NCBI RefSeq assembly: GCF_014654365.1
Contig: NZ_BNAY01000003.1
Location: forward strand, 434,001-498,000
Direction of reading: 5' to 3'
DNA from: Amycolatopsis oliviviridis
GTDB taxonomy: Bacteria; Actinomycetota; Actinomycetes; Mycobacteriales; Pseudonocardiaceae
DNA length: 64,000 nucleotides
The position numbers were made by a program, and so were the translations under genes. The notes under the pieces are model-generated. The model saw nothing but the letters and a program-made list of their open reading frames with translations. It made no database searches and was not told where the DNA came from. Positions within the stretch are counted from its first letter, which is position 1, and each line of letters begins with the position of its first letter. This document shows positions 60,380-64,000 of this stretch, piece after piece.

Positions 60380-61369
60380 CTAACCTTGGCGAAGCGTCTC
60401 CGACGGCACGTATCCGAGCTGCTTGTCCACGACGTTGCGCAGTGGCTCCCCCGCGCGCCAGCGACGGAAGTTGTCCGCGAACACCTCTACCAGAGTATTA
60501 CGCCAGCCGATGAAGTCGCCCGACATATGCGGCGAGATCAGCACGTTCTCCATAGTCCACAAAGGACTCTCCGGTGGAAGCGGCTCGGTGTCGAAGACGT
60601 CGAGGGCGGCGCCGCCGAGGTGTCCGTCCCACAGCGCGTCGACCAGGTCCGGGGTGACGACCAGTTCGCCGCGGCCGACGTTGACGAACCGCGCGCCGGG
60701 TTTCATCGCGGCGAAGGCGCCGGCGTCGAACATGCCCTTCGTCTGCTCGGTCAGCGGCGCGACCGCGACGACGTAGTCCGCCTCGGGAAGACGGTGAGCC
60801 AGGTCCGACGAGGAATACACCTCTCCGAAGTCGGGGTCGCCGTCACGGGGACGGCGTCCGACGCCCGCCACCGACATCCCGGCCGCCCGCAGCGTCCGCG
60901 CGATCGACCGGCCGATCGGCCCGGTGCCGACCACGAGGACCCGGCGGCCGGAGATCCGTTCACTCTCCCGGTGCTTCCAGTGCTTCTGCCGCTGCAGTTC
61001 CCACGAACGGACGAAATCCTTGGCGAACGCGAGGACGACCCCGAGGACGTACTCGGCTATCGCCCCGTCGAACACACCACGCGAGTTCGTGAGCACGACG
61101 TCGCTCTCCTGCAGTTCCGGGAAGAGCACGGGGTCGACGCCCGCGCTGGCGATGTGCAGCCAGCGCAGCCGGTCGGCCGCGTGCCAGGCACCCGGGACGG
61201 CGGTCGAAAGGAAGTCGTAGACGAAGAACGCGTCGGCTCCGGATAACGCGTCGGCCAAACCGGCCGCGTCGGTGTAACGAACCACCGCTTCGGCTTCGAT
61301 AGCGCGCATGTCCGGTGGCCGTGCGTCTCCGCAGAGCACCGCCAGCACAGGGGTCTCCGAGGCGATCAC
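60380..61369 (-). CDS. D-2-hydroxyacid dehydrogenase
   Basis: A 329-residue NAD-dependent enzyme. The substrate domain has LHIASAGVDPVLFPEL, the cofactor motif is VLVVGTGPIGRSIARTL, and the late conserved parts are FVNVGRGELV with the catalytic Arg and LISPHMSGD with His; Glu is in DVFDTEPLP. It belongs to the glyoxylate/hydroxypyruvate-type group. The start is the GTG at 61369, directly next to the divergent promoter that carries the GATTGT operator, so the same regulator probably controls both sides. Confidence 0.92.
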   Translation of the reverse strand: MIASETPVLAVLCGDARPPDMRAIEAEAVVRYTDAAGLADALSGADAFFVYDFLSTAVPGAWHAADRLRWLHIASAGVDPVLFPELQESDVVLTNSRGVFDGAIAEYVLGVVLAFAKDFVRSWELQRQKHWKHRESERISGRRVLVVGTGPIGRSIARTLRAAGMSVAGVGRRPRDGDPDFGEVYSSSDLAHRLPEADYVVAVAPLTEQTKGMFDAGAFAAMKPGARFVNVGRGELVVTPDLVDALWDGHLGGAALDVFDTEPLPPESPLWTMENVLISPHMSGDFIGWRNTLVEVFADNFRRWRAGEPLRNVVDKQLGYVPSETLRQG

Positions 61370-61370
61370 G

Positions 61371-61398
61371 TTGACACCGTAAAAGTGGCTCGTATGAT
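61371..61398 (+). promoter_or_regulatory. Sigma-70-type promoter of the racemase-family operon
   Basis: TTGACA (61371-61376) and TATGAT (61393-61398) with a 16-base spacer form a near-consensus promoter 72 bp upstream of the TTG start at 61470. The operator overlaps the -10 box. Confidence 0.65.
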
Positions 61399-61409
61399 TG
61401 TCAACAATC
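61396..61409. promoter_or_regulatory. GntR/FCD operator, site 1
   Basis: GATTGT-CA-ACAATC, a perfect inverted repeat apart from the 2-base centre, overlapping the -10 box of the operon promoter. The same sequence with a CG centre recurs at 62224-62237. The form ATTGT-N2-ACAAT is typical of FCD-type GntR sites. Confidence 0.8.
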
Positions 61410-61469
61410 CGAGGAACGACCCCCGGAGCACCGGACCTGTGACAGCAGAAGCTTTCCGGAGGCTGAGAC

Positions 61470-62210
61470 TTGGATTTCGACTTACTGGAGTTCGAAGGCC
61501 CGTTGGCGCAGCGCGGTATCGGCGTGATCGCTCCCTTCGACCTTGCCCTGGAACGCGAGCTGTGGCGCTGGGTGCCCATGGAGGTCTCCCTCCATCTGGC
61601 GCGGACGCCGTACGAGCCCGTCCCCGTCAGCATGGAGATGGCCCAGCTCGTCAGCGACAGCAGGCATCTCGCCGCCGCCACGAGAGACGTGCTCCACGTG
61701 GAGCCCGAAGTCGTCGCGTATCTCTGCACCTCCGGCAGTTTCGTCAACGGTGTGGACTACGAACGCTCCCTGACCAAGGCGATCTGCGACGCGGGCGCGC
61801 CGGACGCCGTCACCACCTCCGGCGCCCTGGCCGAGGTCCTGCACCAGCTCGACCTCCACCGGGTCTCGGTGCTCACGCCCTACGACGGCGACCTGACCGG
61901 GAAGCTGCACGACTTCCTGGGCGAACTCGGCGTGCGCACCGTCTCGAGCGATCACCTCGGCCTGGGCGGCGGCATCTGGAAGGTCAGCTACCGGACCATC
62001 GCCGAACGCATCCTCGCCGCCGACCACGCCGACGCCGACGCCATCTTCGTCAGTTGCACCAACCTCCCCACCTACGATCTGATCGAGCCGCTCGAAAGCG
62101 CGGTCGGCAAGCCCGTCCTCACCGCGAACCAGCTCACGATGTGGGCCTGCCTCCGGCGGATGAACCTGCCGATCGTCGGGCCCGGCAAGTGGCTCCGGGA
62201 GGTCGACTGA
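61470..62210 (+). CDS. Asp/Glu racemase-superfamily enzyme, maleate isomerase-like, two Cys
   Basis: A 246-residue protein of the maleate isomerase/arylmalonate decarboxylase group. Both catalytic cysteines of the racemase fold are present: Cys86 in YLCTSGSFVNG and Cys196 in IFVSCTNLPTYD, with KPVLTANQLTMW afterwards. A cis-trans isomerisation or racemisation of a dicarboxylate is therefore the best guess. The start is a TTG preceded by GGAGG seven bases away. It is followed by a second gene of the same family and a GntR regulator. Confidence 0.9.
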   Translation: MDFDLLEFEGPLAQRGIGVIAPFDLALERELWRWVPMEVSLHLARTPYEPVPVSMEMAQLVSDSRHLAAATRDVLHVEPEVVAYLCTSGSFVNGVDYERSLTKAICDAGAPDAVTTSGALAEVLHQLDLHRVSVLTPYDGDLTGKLHDFLGELGVRTVSSDHLGLGGGIWKVSYRTIAERILAADHADADAIFVSCTNLPTYDLIEPLESAVGKPVLTANQLTMWACLRRMNLPIVGPGKWLREVD

Positions 62211-62223
62211 CCTCTTCGCCTAC

Positions 62224-62237
62224 GATTGTCGACAATC
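62224..62237. promoter_or_regulatory. GntR/FCD operator, site 2
   Basis: GATTGT-CG-ACAATC, a perfect 14-bp palindrome in the 44-bp gap between the two racemase-family genes, 17 bases before the second start. It could allow looping with site 1 or control an internal promoter. Confidence 0.8.
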
Positions 62238-62254
62238 TGTCCTCCGGAGGTCCC

Positions 62255-63025
62255 GTGCCCGTCACCCCGTTCAGCCCGCCCGAACCGCCGTCCGAGACGA
62301 CCACGATCGGGTTCATCTACCCCGATCACGCGGCCGAAGACGACTACCCGCTCGCGGAGCAGCTCCTCGGCGGCGACATGGCCGGGATCAAGCTGCCGGT
62401 CGAGCACATCTACGGGACCGATCTGCACGCCGTGCCCGAGCTTCTGGACCTCGGCAGCGAAAGCCGTCTCGCCGACGGTGCCGCGCTACTGGCCAAACAC
62501 GAACCGGACGCGGTGGTCTGGGCGTGCACCAGCGGCAGCTTCGTCTACGGCTGGGAAGGCGCCCGCGACCAGGCCGACCGGCTGGCCGCCGTCGCCGGCG
62601 TCCCGGCGTCGAGCACCTCCTTCGCCTTCGTCCACGCCGCTCACGCGCTCCGTGTCCGGCGGGTCGCGGTCGCCGCCAGCTATCCGGACGACGTCGCCCG
62701 GCTGTTCGTCGAGTTCCTCGGCGCGGGCGGGATCGAGGTGGTCTCGATGGGCAGCGCGGACATCGACACCGCCGCCGAGGTCGGCGAACTCAGCCCGGAG
62801 GCCGTCGTCGAGCTCGCGGCGAGCGGCGACCACCCGGCCGCCGACGCGTTGCTCGTCCCCGACACCGCCATGCGGACGCTCGGCGAGATCAACACCCTCG
62901 AGACCAGGCTCGGCAAACCGGTGCTGACCGCCAACCAGGTCACTGTCTGGGAGGGCCTGCGGCTCACCGGGAAGGCCCCGCTCGTCCGCACCCTGGGCGC
63001 GCTGTTCGGGCAGAGGGGCAACTGA
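62255..63025 (+). CDS. Asp/Glu racemase-superfamily enzyme, paralogue lacking the second Cys
   Basis: A 256-residue relative of the preceding enzyme. The first cysteine is kept (Cys91, VWACTSGSFVYG) but the second position is Asp203 (LLVPDTAMRTLG in place of FVSCTNLPTYD); KPVLTANQVTVW follows as in the partner. With one Cys it cannot use the two-base mechanism of racemases; it may act as a decarboxylase-like single-Cys enzyme of opposite polarity to arylmalonate decarboxylase, or as a subunit of the first enzyme. The GTG start has CCGGAGG upstream. Confidence 0.88.
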   Translation: MPVTPFSPPEPPSETTTIGFIYPDHAAEDDYPLAEQLLGGDMAGIKLPVEHIYGTDLHAVPELLDLGSESRLADGAALLAKHEPDAVVWACTSGSFVYGWEGARDQADRLAAVAGVPASSTSFAFVHAAHALRVRRVAVAASYPDDVARLFVEFLGAGGIEVVSMGSADIDTAAEVGELSPEAVVELAASGDHPAADALLVPDTAMRTLGEINTLETRLGKPVLTANQVTVWEGLRLTGKAPLVRTLGALFGQRGN

Positions 63026-63028
63026 ACC

Positions 63029-63721
63029 ATGTCCTTGCCGGATATCGAGCCGGTCAGCCGGGAATCGACCGCCGGGATCATCGCGCGCCAGCTGCGGGAC
63101 GCGATCATGACCGGCGCCCTTCCTCCCGGCACCCAGCTCGGTGAAACGGACCTGGCCTCCCGGTTCCAGGTTTCGCGGGGACCGCTGCGCGAGGCGATGC
63201 AGCATCTCGTTTCCGAAGGGCTCCTGCGCAGTGAGCGCCACCGCGGGCTGTTCGTGATCGACCTCGAACCCGGCGACGTCTACGACATCTACTCGGCGCG
63301 CTCGGCCATCGAACGCGCCGCGATGCTGCGGGCCCTGCGCGGCGACCGGGAACGGGTCGCCACCGAACTCGAACAGGCCGTGGCCGCCATGGCCGCCGCC
63401 GCGGACGACGACGATCCGACCGCGCTCTCCTGGGCCGATCTCCGTTTCCACGAGGCGCTGATCGCCGCTTCCGGCAGCAAACGGCTCGTGCGCATGGCCC
63501 GGACCCTGCTGATCGAGACCCGGATGTGCCTCACCGCGCTGCAGGGGACCTACCAGCGGGTCGAAGAACGGGTCACCGAGCACACCAGGATCATCGAGGC
63601 CCTGCGGGTGGGCGACGAAGAGACCGCGCTGTCGCTGCTGGAAGCCCATATGGAGGACGCCGTGCAGCGGCTGGCCCCGGGAACCAGCCTGCGAGAGGGC
63701 GAAGCTCCCGCGGTGCCTTAG
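63029..63721 (+). CDS. GntR-family regulator, FCD type
   Basis: A 230-residue regulator. The winged HTH covers about residues 10-75 (ETDLASRFQVSRGPLREAMQ), and the FCD domain has IYSARSAIERAAMLRAL and DLRFHEALIAASGSKRLVRM with the His residues that bind metal and a carboxylate effector. It follows the second racemase-family gene by three bases. The two GATTGT-N2-ACAATC sites in this locus match the operator style of its family, so it likely autorepresses the operon and the divergent dehydrogenase-amidase pair. Confidence 0.92.
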   Translation: MSLPDIEPVSRESTAGIIARQLRDAIMTGALPPGTQLGETDLASRFQVSRGPLREAMQHLVSEGLLRSERHRGLFVIDLEPGDVYDIYSARSAIERAAMLRALRGDRERVATELEQAVAAMAAAADDDDPTALSWADLRFHEALIAASGSKRLVRMARTLLIETRMCLTALQGTYQRVEERVTEHTRIIEALRVGDEETALSLLEAHMEDAVQRLAPGTSLREGEAPAVP

Positions 63722-63725
63722 GGAT

Positions 63726-64000
63726 TCAGCCACGGCCCCGAGCCCCCAGCACCGGCTGGCCGCCCGTACCGCCGCGGAATTCCCTGTCCCACGGCCAATT
63801 TCCGTGCTCGTCCTCGTAAACCAGTTGCAGGGCACGGAATTCGTCGCCGTACATGAGGACGGCGGTGACCAGGTGCGCCGACGGCGCGCTGAGCGGAACC
63901 ACCTCGAACGCGGGCCAGCCCACCGCGGCGGGCAGCACCTCACCCGGCTCCGGCGGCCCCGACCGGACCACGTCCTGGGCGAAATAGTTCAGCAGCTGAC
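63726..64000 (-). CDS. DUF4262-like protein, 3' part only
   Basis: The window edge cuts this gene; only about 91 C-terminal residues are visible (QLLNYFAQDVVRSGPPEPGE, then VLMYGDEFRALQLVYEDEHG and NWPWDREFRGGTGGQPVLG). The ending with LQLVYEDEHGNWPWD matches the DUF4262 family of small actinomycete proteins of unknown function. The start lies outside the window. It is convergent with the GntR gene, four bases apart. Confidence 0.75.
   Translation of the reverse strand, partial: QLLNYFAQDVVRSGPPEPGEVLPAAVGWPAFEVVPLSAPSAHLVTAVLMYGDEFRALQLVYEDEHGNWPWDREFRGGTGGQPVLGARGRG

Noticed and set aside
1..64000. tRNA, rRNA, insertion sequence or prophage genes
   Set aside because: I looked for CCA-type cloverleaf signatures, transposase or integrase motifs and found none that hold up.

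Overview
The window is chromosomal DNA from a high-GC actinomycete. Gene content (two-component TetR, IclR and GntR control of small catabolic operons, a wax ester synthase, a PAC2 protein, an ECF sigma factor paired with a YCII protein, abundant GTG and TTG starts with 4-bp ATGA/GTGA overlaps) and the many intergenic palindromes built on GAAGGCCCCCTTC suggest Pseudonocardiales, most likely Amycolatopsis. The genus is an inference from gene style and from the palindromes, not from a marker gene. I see no rRNA, tRNA, CRISPR array, transposase, phage gene or replication origin.

Layout. 0.3-3.3 kb: an atypical SDR protein divergent from a TetR regulator with two matching operators, a lipoprotein, and a Tat-type SDR whose C-terminus has been replaced. 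3.3-9.1 kb: a tightly overlapping six-gene operon (methyltransferase, FecCD permease, ABC ATPase, siderophore-type binding lipoprotein, cysteine-synthase-like PLP enzyme, ATP-grasp ligase) that looks like a minimal metallophore or cofactor-scavenging system. 9.2-17.5 kb: a membrane-anchored HTH protein, then a compact cassette of a flavin dehydrogenase, a Gfo/Idh/MocA oxidoreductase and an unrecognised protein, a terminator-like hairpin, UDP-glucose 6-dehydrogenase and a DHA2 exporter. 17.5-20.3 kb: a 2-oxoglutarate oxygenase and a YCII/ECF sigma pair. 20.3-33.2 kb: assorted secreted, membrane and regulatory genes, including a fused pair of hemerythrin and MarR remnants. 33.2-40.5 kb: repeat-rich spacer, small oxidoreductases, a LysR-esterase fusion, a class III aminotransferase and a secreted GH27 alpha-galactosidase.

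40.5-50.2 kb is a catabolic block on the minus strand: glutathionyl-hydroquinone-reductase-like protein, FAD amine/amino-acid oxidase, PNPOx-like protein, ThDP enzyme, HyuA, HyuB, SDR and a GntR/FCD regulator, with a likely operator in front of the ThDP gene. 51.7-56.1 kb is a PQQ locus: a secreted PQQ-type sugar dehydrogenase divergent from pqqA-C-D-E-B, with a strong hairpin just after the 31-residue PqqA precursor gene. 56.1-59 kb holds an aldo/keto reductase and an ArsR-MFS pair. 59-63.7 kb is a second catabolic locus (amidase and D-2-hydroxyacid dehydrogenase, divergent from two Asp/Glu-racemase-superfamily enzymes and a GntR/FCD regulator) with two nearly identical palindromic operators. 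The window ends inside a DUF4262-like gene.

The best leads for something undescribed are the 3.3-9.1 kb ATP-grasp/PLP/ABC operon, the 10.9-17.5 kb sugar-acid-like cassette, the paired racemase-fold enzymes (one lacking the second catalytic cysteine) and the family of long intergenic palindromes.
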